Positions 1-11,284 of a DNA stretch of 64,000 bases are shown here, piece after piece; position 1 is the first letter of the stretch, and every line of letters starts with the position of its first letter. Location: contig CM043958.1 of assembly GCA_014529385.2 (NCBI GenBank), positions 83,825,525-83,889,524 on the forward strand. The letters are read 5' to 3'. This DNA is from Adiantum capillus-veneris (taxonomy: Eukaryota > Streptophyta > Polypodiopsida > Polypodiales > Pteridaceae). Below the pieces are notes generated by a model that saw only the letters and a list, made by a program, of their open reading frames with translations, was not told the origin of the DNA and did no database searches. A program made the position numbers and the translations under genes.

Positions 1-1618
1 TGTTGGTCTTTCCAATTTGTCAATCGGGGTTTCGGTTGACAAGATATGGAAGGTTTAAGTATCATCGGGGGCCAGTTTCGTACCGCTCTGGTCGCCTTGA
101 TTAGTTGTTCATCTGGTAATTTTTGAGCTTCAACTAGATTATAGGAAATGGTATCATCTTCAGAAGCTCATCTCTTATAGTGCATTGATAGCCAGTGCTT
201 CAGTCAAATTATATACATGATTGGCTAATAGTAGTTTAGATTCATTCACTCAAACCATAGGAGCCGTCGGAGCCAAATGCAATGCCTTGGCCACTATATA
301 TGCCAGGTATGGTGGCAATCGAAGGCTGTCTCCACTAGCAAGTGTATTTTCAAGTCCAATGATGGTCTCCACTGCGGCAAACCATGGCCGCGTATGGATG
401 GAAAAAGAGGAGTAGTGCTTGCCCGGGAGAATTGCCAAAAACTCAGCAAAGATTTGGTCGATATTTATACCAAATACGGTGTTTTTTTTAATGGAAGCCA
501 TTGTTAAAAGATGCCTTTGTCAATATGTATAGTGTGTGGATGGGGAAAAGAAAATGCAAGCCATGGCGTTCAACAAAAAAATGCGAGAGCAGGGGAGAGA
601 TTAAACGCTCATAGTGCACGCTACAGACCTCGAATGAGCTTGTGGTTGAAGCGAGAATTTCTCAGAAGCTCATGGTGCCCTAGCTTGGTGCTAGTCCTGC
701 CGCATTCCGGGTGCCTTGACAATCAGCCTGCCACATCATCAGGGAGCCGTTCCCATTAGCGATATCGCTAATGGGATGGCTGAAAATAGAAGGAACCCTT
801 CCCATGCAAACCACCAAGTCGACGCCTATAAAAAAGGAAGAGGCCTCATTCTTAGGCTCTCTCCGGAGGGGAATAGAAAAGCTCTTTTTTTGTGTCCTTT
901 TTTTCCTTCTTCTTCTGACAGGGGAACTCATTTGCCATCATTATCATAAGCTCTCTAAAGCAAGCCGGGATAATCCTAAGCTCTAAAGAAATTCATCATA
1001 AGCCCAAGCTTCCCTATTCCACTTAACAAGCTTCCATAATCGTAAGCTTTAAACCCAAGCTTCCATAGTTGGTTCCAACCTATCTAATCCTAATCTAAGC
1101 CACGTAAGCCCATTCAAATCCAAAATTAAGCTATAAATCTAAGCCGCAATCCTAAGCCGAATACCTTAAGCCGATAACCTTAAGCCAAATCGGAACTCCT
1201 AAGGCCATTGGAAGCCGAAGCTTCCATAGCCATAGCGGAAGGAAATCAGCTCTCTCTCAACCTTGAAGTAGCAGAAGGAGAACGAAGCAGATCAAGGCAG
1301 TTTTAGGCAGATCAATTAAGGCAAAAGAGCTTATTTGGTATTGTTTCACCGGACCAGACATTACCATCATTATTGACAATTGATTTCTTAATTAGCACTT
1401 GGATTAAGGCAGCATAATCCTTATAAGGAGCATAAACTCCTCCATTAACATTTGATTAAACAGAGATACTGTTCAATATTTGATTTGAGTTATCAAGTTT
1501 CAAACTGTCTGTTTTAAGCTCTATCTTCATTGCTGCAACTCTTTCCCTCGCACCTCTCACAGCAAGAGGCCCCGTGCCTTCCTGGCTCACCTTTCGAATA
1601 CAAATCCCCCGAAATTCT
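1..1618 (+). mobile_element. Probable LTR and/or leader of Gypsy-A (5' boundary outside window)
   Basis: No coding region is convincing here. The stretch precedes the Gypsy-A gag and ends near a possible primer-binding site, TGGTGAACCCAACGTGA at 1619, which suggests LTR and leader sequence. Positions 940-1210 are a degenerate run built on AAGCTT/TAAGCC words. A perfect 26-bp palindrome lies at 751-776. No second LTR is seen in the window, so the LTR assignment is inference from position only. Confidence 0.35.
751..776. repeat. Perfect 26-bp palindrome
   Basis: The half-site TCCCATTAGCGAT is followed directly by its exact reverse complement with no spacer. The symmetry stops at 750/777. It lies in the non-coding 5' part of Gypsy-A. 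Function unknown; it could be a cruciform-prone site or a dimer-binding site. Confidence 0.9.
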
Positions 1619-1669
1619 TGGTGAACCCAACGTGAAACGAGCCGAGGTGAGCAGTGTTTGTGGAGGAAG

Positions 1670-2168
1670 ATGTCGACACCGCAAGAGGTATCCATGCAGC
1701 AACTGATGCAGCAGTTTGCTGCGTGCATGCAACAACAATAAGCTGCAACGATTTGAAGGCCAGGATATTAGCAAGTTTTGCAATATCTACGAGAAAGCAA
1801 TGGAAGATAATGGAATCGATGATCAGAATGCAGTGGAGGGATTTCATTTAATTGTGGTGCCGGAACTTAGGGGCCGAATAAAAGAGATTCAGGCCGTTCA
1901 AGGCCCAAATTGGCAGGACTTCAAGAAGGCGCTCCAGGAGGAATACTTTCTTGAGGATTCACAAAGGGTAACCAGACAAAGTTTTATGACGTGGGTGCAG
2001 AAGAAGAACAGAAATTTATCTGCACAAGAATTATTACGGGAGTTTGGAAAGAAATTCAAGAAACAGTCCTTGATAGAGCAACGTCAATGAAGGATCAGAA
2101 GGTTAACTCTATTCAGGCTGCTGATCCATGACTTCAAAAGAGTCTAGTGCAGTTGTTGGAGGATTCAT
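1670..2168 (+). pseudogene. Gypsy-A gag, 5' part
   Basis: Starts at an ATG (1670) with a Gln-rich N-terminus that hits a TAA at about 1740. A frameshift then leads into a well-conserved gag-like stretch (about 1746-2090) containing KLQRFEGQDISKF and EEYFLEDSQRVTRQSF, the usual retrotransposon capsid pattern of helical segments. The frame shifts again near 2090 and the coding similarity runs up to the MITE at 2171. The TAA is consistent with decay of a Gln codon. Capsid role is inferred from position and composition. Confidence 0.65.
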
Positions 2169-2170
2169 TA

Positions 2171-2609
2171 GGCAAAATTTGGACTCACAAAGGGGCCTTT
2201 TAAGGAGTTTGACTTTACCTCTCTCTACCAAAACGGGCGCATGGATAATTTTTTGCAAACAAAATCCAAAGTTGGCGGAGGTTTGACAGTTAGAATGTCC
2301 TCTTCAAGCTCTATCTACTGATATATAGCACGCCATGAGATTCCTCATATTTTAGAAGATTCTTTTTTTTGAGGGATTCTGACAGAGTTGTCACATCATA
2401 GGTGAATAAAAAAAAAGAATCTTCTAAAATATGAGGAATCTCATGGCGTGCTATATATCAGTAGATAGAGCTTGAAGAGGACATTCTAACTGTCAAACCT
2501 CCGCCAACTTTGGAGTTTGTTTTGCAAAAATTTATCCATGCGCTCGTTTTGGTAGAGAGAGGTAAAGTCAAACTCCTTAAAGGGCCCCTTTGTGAGTCCA
2601 AAATTTGCC
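2171..2609. mobile_element. Foldback MITE (about 200-bp inverted arms) inside Gypsy-A gag
   Basis: Positions 2171-2370 and 2408-2609 are near-perfect reverse complements around a 37-bp loop. Arms begin GGCAAAATTTGGACTCAC and end with the complementary GTGAGTCCAAAATTTGCC. A TA dinucleotide flanks both ends (2169-2170, 2610-2611), compatible with a TA target duplication; the outward CATTA/TAATG is also symmetrical, so exact ends are uncertain. Gag coding similarity resumes at 2612, so it is an insertion. A second family member is at 17185-17658. No transposase inside; non-autonomous. Confidence 0.85.
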
Positions 2610-2611
2610 TA

Positions 2612-3150
2612 ATGCAACAGGTGAATTGGGCTTAACATCTGATTGGAAGATAGTCATTGAAGTAGTAAATATGATCCTGAAACAACGGATGAGAGTCGAT
2701 AAGCTGATCGTGGCTGACATCATGGATGTTGTGGAAGAGGAACCTAAGGAGAAAACAACCTCAGGAATACCCAAAGTGGAGGAGCCAGTTCTTGATGAAT
2801 TGGTGAAAGGTATTCAAGAATTAAATTTGAATTTTAAAGCTGTAAAATTTGAAGGGTTAGCTGCAAAGGGATCTACTTCTGAGCCTAGACAGTAGCCTCC
2901 ACGCAAAGGTTGGGACCGATGCATGTGGTGTGATAGTGAAGACCACAAGTATGTTAAAGAATGTGATGAATTTGATGAAGATTATAAAAGGAACGTGGTT
3001 TTCTGGAAGGACAAGAAGATTCACCTTAGGGAAATAGGTGAGATGCTCTGCCTCAACTTCGGAAGGGGCGGCATGAAAAGACAGTTGCTCTTATGGAAGC
3101 AGCTACATATGGGCTGCAGGTCTACGGAAAGGGTGATGATGGTGGTGTAG
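2612..3150 (+). pseudogene. Gypsy-A gag, 3' part with zinc knuckle
   Basis: Continues the gag after the MITE (GELGLTSDWKIV, then an acidic stretch with VVEEEPKEK). A TAG at 2893 interrupts the frame just before a Cys/His box CMWCDSEDHKYVKEC. Its spacing is CX2CX4HX5C, one residue longer than the standard retroviral CCHC knuckle, so nucleic-acid binding may already have been lost. Frame is open to 3150. Confidence 0.6.
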
Positions 3151-3367
3151 ATACAAAGGGTCAATTGTGGCCTTATGCTTTGAAGACACCAAAAACAGGG
3201 AAGGTAACTCATGGGAAGCTACGATAGGTAGGGAATTCAATTTGAGAAACCACAGGGTGGACTGATCCAGTGGATTCCCTCTCAGTGCATGCATTCATTG
3301 CGAAGTCTCAAGCTAATGAGGCTATGGTGGAGGAAAAGCAGAAAAGAGATGAAGAAGTTCCTGGGAA

Positions 3368-4260
3368 TTGAAAAGGACAACGAGATTCAACAACAAAAAA
3401 GAAGAAGGTCCTACTCCTAAGCCCGCTCCTGAAGTGGTGATGGAGGAGGTACCCAAGGATAAAAAGCAACGTAAACCTAGGGGACCCTCATATAAGCTTA
3501 AATCTGACATTGAATTAGCTACAGATTTAAAGAAAGTTTTTGAAGAGAGCATTCTGAATAGCAAAGTGGAGCTCACATTGGGTGATATTTTGGGAATTTC
3601 CAAATGCGAGTTTCATGAAGAGATTATTGATATTATCAAAAGGAAGCAGCAGATACCAAGTGAGCAGGAGCCAGAGTTAGTTAAGAGCCAGGCCGTTTGC
3701 CACATTGAAGCAATTTAGGATGATTATCAAGAGTATTTGGCAGATCTTGAAGAAGAAGATTCGAGGTCTGTGTCTGGCGTTAAACCCAACTGTACCAGAG
3801 GTAAGGCATGTTCATTTCAATGAAGATGAAGATAATGAAAGTATACCAAGGAGTCACTTTTCAAGGACTCATTGGGCAAGGGCAACAATCGAAACTGTTG
3901 TGAAGCTTGGCGACACTGAAGAACCGGTCTTGGCACTAATAGATCATGGATCAGAGACCTCTATGGTGCATGTGCAAATGTTAAGGTAACTGTAGGGGAT
4001 GTCTGTGATGAACAAAATTTCTTTATACAGGAGCATTCCTCTTATCCATTAATTTTGGGACAACCCTACATTATGGCTGTGCGGATGGAAACCAAGGTAC
4101 TGGATGATGGCTCAGCCTATGCCAGGGTCCGAAGCCGAGATGGTAAGAAAGTAGTTCAATTCTTGACTGTATGTGTTGACCATGCTAGGAACAAGGATAG
4201 TCTACGTGATCATCCAATGCCAAAGATACACAAGGAGTTTAAAGAACACAAGTCTGCATA
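3368..4260 (+). pseudogene. Gypsy-A linker and aspartic protease remnant
   Basis: The first segment (3368-3718) is Lys/Pro/Glu-rich with no recognisable domain. The protease-like segment (3705-3989) contains LALIDHGSETSMV, where retroviral-type proteases have D(S/T)G(A/S); the Asp is kept but the following residue is His. A third frame (4055-4260) carries LGQPYIMAVRMET, matching the ILGxPW region that follows protease in gypsy elements. Three frames in 900 bp show several indels. Not functional. Confidence 0.6.
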
Positions 4261-4350
4261 GGATTTTCTTGGAGTGCCACTATAAAGCGGGACTATGGTG
4301 GTACAAGTGAGGAGAAGTTCTCGCAAAGAGAAGATTTCTCTTTAGGGTTT

Positions 4351-5516
4351 TTGGGGTTAACATCTGAAGGTTCAGTATCTTTCAGAAAATTTAATGATTT
4401 GCCAAAGTGGGAAAAACGGTATGTTTCAGGTATCCAAAGTGAATTGCATGGATGTGATGTGCTTGAATCAGATGATGTGATTTCAGGCATCTTTGAAGAG
4501 ATATCTTATGTAGATACTATGTCAGAGCTTGAGGAGATCAGGGAACACAGGTTACAAAGTGGAACTGAAGTGGTTAAGGTCCACTCGATGGACATGTATG
4601 ATGAGTTAGGTATATATGAAGCACTTATGCATATAGAGGATGATTCAGGTAAAGTAGTTGAAGCACAGGTAGAGACAAAATACAAGACTGTTGCAAAGAA
4701 AGTGAGGCCAGTGGCTACACCGCTACCAGAAGGAAGTGATGGGATGATCAAGGAGGCTTCTTGACAGCCTATACTCAGGAATCCAAAGAACATAGGGCAT
4801 AAATTTACTAAGGAGACATTGCAGCAGCTGAAGGTTGGAGAAGATGGTTTACTCAATGAAGAGGAGATCAAGTGTTTTCAAGGTATGCTCAAAAAACATG
4901 GTAAAGCTTTCGCTTTTGAGCCAAGTGAGAATGGATGTGTGGATCCAAGCGTTGTTTCACCTATGGTTATTTTCACTGTTCCTCACATGCCATGGAGCTT
5001 ACGTCCTATTCCAGTTCCTAAAGCTCACTTGCCAAAGCTTATCAATTTGCTTAATGAAAAGATTCAAATGGGAATTTTGGAGCCATCATGTGCACCATAT
5101 TCTAATCGTTGGTTTACTATTCCGAAGAAAAATGGTACATTAAGGTTCATTTAGGATATGCAACCAGTTAATAAAGTAACAATCCGCAATGTGGATACTG
5201 GCCCAATTGTGGATGAATTTGCTGAGGCCTTTACAGCTAGATCTATTTACTCCATGGGTGATCTTTATTCTGGATATGATCAATTCCAGTTAGCTTTGGA
5301 GAGCAGGGATCTTACTACAATGCGTACTCCTCTTGGTTTGGTAAGGATGTGCACTCTGCCACAGGGTGCTACTAATTCTGTAGCTCATATGATGAATGGC
5401 ATGAATAAGGTATTAAGGGACTTTATCCCACATGTTACTATGCCTTTCATTGTTGATGATCTACCAATTAAGGGATGTGAGGAAGGCTCAAAAGATGAGG
5501 CAAAAGATCAGAGGGG
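4351..5516 (+). pseudogene. Gypsy-A reverse transcriptase (partial)
   Basis: One reading frame with two stops (TGA 4762, TAG 5153). The linker is acidic. RT motifs follow in order: VPKAHLPKLINLL and FTIPKKNGTLRFI (fingers), DMQPVNKVTIRN, YSMGDLYSGYDQFQLAL (first catalytic Asp), LPQGATNS, and FIVDDLPIKG (YxDD-type box with Val before DD). Similarity ends at about 5516; the palm C-terminus, thumb, RNase H and integrase are missing. Both stops can be explained by C-to-T change in Arg and Gln codons. Confidence 0.8.
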
Positions 5517-6718
5517 GTGTCGACAGTTTGTTACCCAACATATCAGCTTTATTCCATATTGTAAAGGACAAAAAAATGTCCTAAGTCCAAAGAAATAATC
5601 CAAACACCATCAATAATTGGCAAAAAAATTTGTCTATTTGCATGCACACAAGAGAAAACTCTTCCTTTTCATGTCAACCCTAAGATTCCCAACAAAAACA
5701 ACAATAGTGACCTACCATATAGAAACCATATCTTGCACAAATAACTAGCAAGCATCTACTGTCTTTCCCTGCAACATTGGTAATCGAGTCGGCTCACCAT
5801 CTTCACCTTCTTTCTCTTTGAAATCATCATGTACCTATCTATATATCCTTGCCGACACCACAATCAACATTGACACATGGAAGAAAACAATATCCTTTGC
5901 AATTATACACTCCTACACACTTTCATCATCTTCCAATAATCTTTAAATCCTGGATTCAAACAACCCTACACAATGCGTATAGGTAGATTTTCCGCGATGG
6001 CTTCCCCCATATCTTTCAATCTTGGAGTAGAAATCACACACAAATTTCCCATGCACAATTCCTCTATTCGGTATCCTGAAAAAATACATGCCAATTGGAA
6101 ACCTATACTTGCTCCATAGTATATGCGCCCTCTCATAATAAGAATTTTGACCAAAATAGGTATCACTATCTGTCATGTCATAGGCATACAAGACACATCG
6201 TACCCATCAATATAGGTCTCACCATATGTAATATCATAGGCTTGCATAAAAACTACACTCCAAAGCATCAATAACATCATCCTCATCCTCCTTACATAAC
6301 TATCATATAGTCCATGCACTTATTCCAAAATATACTAATGCTCTTACTCTTGCTCATATGTATCAGATGATACATCCATGGTATCCTCTACAATTTTCAC
6401 ATCAATAAAAGCATCTCCTTTCAGACTCAAGACTCCTCACATACCCGTAGATAGTCCACATGCATGGTATCCCTCTATGAGGCAATCACGAAATAAGCAA
6501 GATTTTCATTGATAGCATCATCGAACCTGGGTTACTAATAGCACACCACTAGCTATAGGTATTTCAAAAAAAAAAAAAACGTCAATGTCAGTTTTTGATG
6601 GCCCTTCATACTATATACCTCACCAAGTGTTTCTCTAGTGATTCACCTAGTTCTTTTTGTGTTGCTTGGCTGACAATTATTTGTCTCCATTATATTGACA
6701 AAATTTGGGCTCTCTTAT
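5517..6718. other. Gene-free spacer
   Basis: AT-rich sequence with no convincing ORF or repeat. It starts where Gypsy-A homology breaks off. A short poly-A run lies at about 6569-6581. Confidence 0.6.
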
Positions 6719-7363
6719 TGTTAGGAAATATGACGTAGCTAAGTAGATAGTTGAGTAGATTACTTAATGGAGAGAGATAATTTTCACACACAAGAGATTA
6801 TAGAGTAGAGAGAGAAAGAGAGGGTGCACACGATATACGTGGTTCACCCAATGTTGGCTACGTCCACGAGAAAGCAGCCACTCAATGGCTTTAGTACTTC
6901 AAAACAAGAAGTAGGCTACAAAGGGATTATACCGTTAATAGAGACCACCCCTTGCTGCACTCTCACCACCTCACACCCACCTTGTTGCATCAACTTCACA
7001 CTATGAATGTGTGTAGGTAATGGCCTTCTTTTATAGGACAAAAGAGATGTCCTCTCTCATGAGAGGCAGCCATGTAAAGCCGCTCTTGTGTAGATAAGTC
7101 CAAATCGTACCCTCCAATCCGCCCATGTGTGGCCTCCGTTGAGAAGACAAGTCCTCTTTTGAATTAGGCCATCGCCCACTGGCCATTGACTACCGGCAAC
7201 CGGCCAACCGACCAACCGACCTATCGTTTTCCGACCACTTTTCGATCGCCGTTCAGCCATAATATTCCGACGAAAAGGAATATTCTGATTCAAGACTGTG
7301 CATAAAAAATTTGGTTTCCGGCAAGTGATTTTTCTTCACGCACGAGGGCTTCCCCTCATAACA
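6719..7363. mobile_element. Probable solo LTR (645 bp), copia-like
   Basis: Begins TGTTAGGAAATATG and ends CCTCATAACA, giving the TG...CA and inverted TGTTA/TAACA ends of an LTR. An internal segment reads ACGTGGTTCACCCAATGTTGG, a word typical of plant copia LTRs as I remember them. No primer-binding site or polypurine tract lies next to either end and no internal region follows, so a solo LTR is the simplest reading. I could not find a clear 5-bp target duplication. Strand is not settled. Confidence 0.55.
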
Positions 7364-7616
7364 GGGGCCTTACAAATGTGCAGTTTTAATACAAAAAATT
7401 AGAAGGGGTAAATCAGGCTCCATACTTAACACTTATATCTCTTCATAGAATTATATGACTTTAATTTCATGTAGAATTGATTGTTTCCCGATATGTGGAT
7501 CCATATACACTCTCTCACCCCTCACCCCTATCAGTTTTGTAGGGGATTCAGTTAAGTTGTTGAAGTATGTAGCTCGCGTGCCACAATTGATTGGGGGAAA
7601 GAGCTGGGACTCTAGT

Positions 7617-7619
<3 letters not shown>

Positions 7620-7662
<43 letters not shown>
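7620..7662. repeat. (GA)n microsatellite
   Basis: About 21 uninterrupted GA units. Confidence 0.95.
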
Positions 7663-7665
<3 letters not shown>

Positions 7666-8586
7666 TTTGAATGTAGAGAGCACTACAATAGAAACCCAAT
7701 CCAACAGTGGTTCAATTGAATATCATAAGATTTGCATAGCATGTAGTTTAAATTGACCCTAGATAATCATCGCAAAATATATGAAATAGTGAGTAAAGGT
7801 ATCATCCTTAGCACTATACCAAAACACAATGAATAGTAGTTGTGTTGCCACCTATTGATAAAAAATTTGTTCCTTATTTAATGTATGCACAAGCCCTTGT
7901 TGGTGGATTACACTAATGCTTGGAATGATCACAAAGATATCCATTTTTCAAGCATCAAAATCCACCCCCGTATACCTAAGCTTGCCCTTCCCCTCTTGAT
8001 GACATGTCCCAATATAGCCCTACCCTAAGAGATAAAAATAACCCTTGCCCAGGAAAAGCCATCCGAAAGGCCCTTTTTTATACTCCCCTAAGATGCTGAG
8101 CTTCTCATGGAGTCCTCCTCTTTACCTCTCTTATTCATGTTTTCTTTCTTTAGCTCTCATGCCCAAAACCCATGCATAAAACAAGAAAATGTCTTTTTAG
8201 TTTGCTACCTTCAACCCCACATGCATCCTCTTATTTCCTGTTTATGTGCATGCCATGCACACATTTTTGGCCTACCAAAAGAAGGATTATCTGGTGGGGT
8301 GAGATGTTTTGACCTATCAAAGGCCGTAGCACCCATATGGCAAAAGTAATTCATCTCCAATTGGTGGACATGCTTCAAGGTACCTTAAAGGTATTGAAGA
8401 CAAAGACATAATGTACTTTTCAATAAGATGGGATTTACCATCACTACCCTCTCTTGGGGATTTACCATCAGTACCCTCTCTTGGTTGTTCCTCTTATTTC
8501 AACTTAGCCTCATGATCAAGCTAGTTTTGTAGATCTTTGGTTCATCCTATTGGGTTTGTGGCCTTTGGCCTAACACCGATAGCTGG
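7663..8586. other. Gene-free spacer with a short tandem duplication
   Basis: No supported gene. A ~29-bp unit built on GATTTACCATCA(C/G)TACCCTCTC occurs twice in tandem at about 8430-8487. Confidence 0.6.
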
Positions 8587-9039
8587 TGTGAGGACCGTCC
8601 CTTATACAGTAAGCAGTCCAATAAGCGAGTAATCATGTGAGCGCACATGGCTTAGCATATGTGGCAGATGAGTTTGACAAGAGTCCGAATTTCCATCCCA
8701 GTCAGCATGGATTTTCCACACTTTATGGAGCCACTCTTGACCTTTAGAGAGTTGCCCATTGACCCTTGGGAATAGGCACCTCTGACCCTTGAAAGGTGCA
8801 TCTAGCTCTAGGAGCTAATATATAAGTAGCTAGTTTCTTGTACACATTTCCAACCCATTATCATTGTATGCATCTTATTAGTTTATCATAATCAAGTTAT
8901 ATTTTGAGTCTACTCTCTCTCTCTCTCTCTCTCTCCCCCCCCCCCCCCCCCCCCCCCCCCCTCTCCCCCAAATTACTAGTGTAATCACCAATTCTATCAA
9001 CATGAATGCTAGCCTTGTGGATCCACCCTAATGCAAACA
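8587..9039 (+). mobile_element. LTR (453 bp) of a decayed retrotransposon
   Basis: Starts TGTGAGGACC and ends GCAAACA, directly followed after one base by a primer-binding site. A TATA-like segment (TAATATATAAGTAGC, about 8817-8831) fits the LTR promoter. It contains (CT)n at 8913-8934 running into a pure C tract at 8935-8961. The internal region after the primer-binding site has no recognisable coding sequence. Part of this LTR is repeated at 9303-9461. Confidence 0.7.
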
Positions 9040-9040
9040 G

Positions 9041-9052
9041 TGGTATCAAAGC
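9041..9052 (+). other. Primer-binding site (initiator-tRNA-Met type)
   Basis: TGGTATCAAAGC one base after the LTR. It matches the common plant primer-binding sequence TGGTATCAGAGC, complementary to the 3' end of tRNA-iMet, with one change. Confidence 0.7.
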
Positions 9053-9302
9053 TTTGGGTGAGATTATAATTCTCTAATTGATCTCTCTCTCTCTCTCTCT
9101 CTTAATTGCATATCTCATTAATAAAGTCTAAGCATTTATGTATTGGCATGTCCTTGGCAATCCCAAGAGTCCACTACCCTGCATGACTAGGAAGGCTTGA
9201 CTAGGAAAAAGACTAGTATATAGTTATGTGTTTGCATTTAGGTTGTTTTATGTCAATTTTTTAGTGGCTTGCACATTCAATTAGTTTATCCCTTCTTACA
9301 TT

Positions 9303-9457
9303 CATGGATTTTCCACACTTTATAGAGCCACTCTTGATGTTTGGAGAGTTTCCCATTGACCCTTGGGAAAAGGCACCAAGGCACCTGTGACCCTTGAGAG
9401 GTGGATCTAGCCACTAGTGGATACTATATAAGTAGCTAGTTTCTTGTACACATTTCC

Positions 9458-9461
<4 letters not shown>
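9303..9461 (+). repeat. Partial second copy of the 8587 LTR
   Basis: Closely matches about 8706-8853, including the words CATGGATTTTCCACACTTTA, CCCATTGACCCTTGGGAA and AAGTAGCTAGTTTCTTGTAC, with a small insertion (CACCAAGG). Only 250 bp separate it from the primer-binding site, so almost all of the internal region is gone. It runs straight into a (CA)n tract. Confidence 0.75.

Positions 9462-9504
<43 letters not shown>
9460..9504. repeat. (CA)n microsatellite
   Basis: About 22 CA units at the end of the partial LTR copy. Confidence 0.95.
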
Positions 9505-9509
<5 letters not shown>

Positions 9510-9847
9510 AGGATTAGTTGCATTAGATATCATTATAGATAATAGCTTATATAAGGTGATGTCACATTATCTATCAGCTGCCAACATGTGTGCAATCAGT
9601 AGCCTAAAAATGTTAAGTTTCCATTAGTCAAATCAACCGTGAATGTGAATCATTTATTACACATTGTCTTGAATCTCATATCTCTCTCAAAATCACATCT
9701 CCTCTCTAGGACCCTGTATTTTCTTTGGTGGTGCTTCAAGTTTCAAAAGGGATCAAATTCTAAACAGAATTTGGGAAAATTCATTTTCAATCACTTTTTA
9801 TGATTTTTTGAAGAGGGAAATTTGAAAGTGAGTCAAAATTTCCATTT

Positions 9848-10018
9848 AACACTATTTCCTTTAAGTATAGATGTGATTTTTCCTATTTCTCTTTATCCAT
9901 GATGGTGGTCTCGAGGTCTAGTTACACTATTTTTTGTTTTACACTATTTCCACTAAATATAGGTGGGATGTTTCTTTTTTCTCTTTCTCCAAGATGGTGG
10001 TCACGAGGTCTAGTTATC
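9848..10018. repeat. Tandem duplication of a ~91-bp unit (two diverged copies)
   Basis: Each copy begins ACACTATTTCC, contains GATGGTGGTC(T/A)CGAGGTC and ends TAGTTA. The copies differ by several substitutions. Confidence 0.7.
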
Positions 10019-10991
10019 ATTTGTTTGTACCAATAACCATGCCTTGTGCAAGGTCATGTGATATAACCATGCATGCATAGCTCTACTGTGCATATAGATC
10101 TTCAAACTATTCTAATCTTGGCACGATTACAAAACACTATAGAAAAACAAAATATAAAAACAATGAATGCATGCAGGCTTGACATGCTTTCATAGCACCA
10201 CCCCCCCCACTGCTCGATGTGGGAATAGTGGTTACCTTATTGATAGGACTTCACATTGCATTAGTAGTTTAGTATTGCAGATCTCTTTCTCTCTCATGTG
10301 TATAATTGACCAATGAATCCCATCCTCAAAACCACCATTGGCAGCACTATGCATACAAGGTTTTCTTTTGCATGCCCGTGCAAGTCTTCAAATGTGGGGT
10401 TTTATTAATCATGTCCTGCAATAGGCATAGTTTTTCTCCTATGGATAACTATGCATTGCGTAAACACACCCCATACACCATTTTTGAACCCTAAAGTGAC
10501 ACAATTTTCACCAACGGTGATAGACTAAAAGTATTGAGATGACACACTTTTCACCGATAGTACTGGACTAAAAGGAATGAGGTGAAAACTTTCTACCAAC
10601 AATAATGGTCTGACACAATTGAACCCAAAACTTGTATGCAGAGCCCCTTAGAGCTTTAATGTTCTTCCAGTTACATGCCACCAACCTCCCTCACAAAGCA
10701 TCTAAGAACCTGAGAACTAGCACATGCAACTCTGCACCCAAACATGCATAATATAGGCCCTTGTCATGCTAAATATAGGCATCCATGTGTCACACATGTG
10801 TCTTGGCCCTTGGTCTTATCCCATCTTACCATAGGCCTAACATTACTCCCTCCTTAGAGAAACAAATTTTTCCTTCAAAAAAAAGTGATGATATCTATAC
10901 TAAGTATAATGGGGGGAGCGATTTCGGCCTCCCACCCTACCACGCGTGAGTAGGTCCTTTATCCAGCCCCTTTTAGTGTTTCTCACTGTGT

Positions 10992-10993
<2 letters not shown>

Positions 10994-11040
<47 letters not shown>
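10994..11040. repeat. (GA)n microsatellite
   Basis: About 23 GA units. The flanks (10020-10990) contain no supported gene. Confidence 0.95.
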
Positions 11041-11043
<3 letters not shown>

Positions 11044-11114
11044 GACTTGGCTCTAATCGATACAGAGGGTACAATGGTGCGTGGAATTTGTGCAACTATG
11101 AGTAGTATCCAAGG

Positions 11115-11219
<105 letters not shown>

Positions 11220-11284
11220 AGACTAGGCAGTATATCAATTAAAAACATTGAAAGGCATTGTGGTCATTTAACTCTTACTACTAA

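Larger units (their letters stand above)
1670..5516 (+). mobile_element. Gypsy-A: decayed Ty3/gypsy retrotransposon, truncated in RT
   Basis: In order: gag (1670 to about 3150, interrupted by a MITE at 2171-2609), a protease-like segment (about 3870-4250), a linker, and reverse transcriptase (4819-5516). Frames change several times in the first half, while 4351-5516 stays in one frame broken by TGA (4762) and TAG (5153). Homology stops just after the DDLPIKG motif; no RNase H or integrase follows. The RT is of the kind with LPIKG after the catalytic Asp pair, which I associate with fungal and early-land-plant gypsy elements rather than common angiosperm lineages. Old, immobile copy. Confidence 0.85.

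Noticed and set aside
2168-2612. PIF/Harbinger (TTA) or CACTA-type assignment of the MITE
   Set aside because: The flanks read TTA on one side and TAA on the other, not a direct 3-bp duplication, and CATTA is not CACTA; only a TA duplication fits and the ends are uncertain.
7455-7670. ORFs rich in alternating Arg-Glu or Ser-Leu through GA and CT tracts (also near 10990, 33781, 48891)
   Set aside because: Direct translation of dinucleotide microsatellites.
8107-8349. 80-codon ORF with a hydrophobic start resembling a signal peptide
   Set aside because: Low-complexity, Cys/His-rich translation of repeat DNA; nothing supports a gene.
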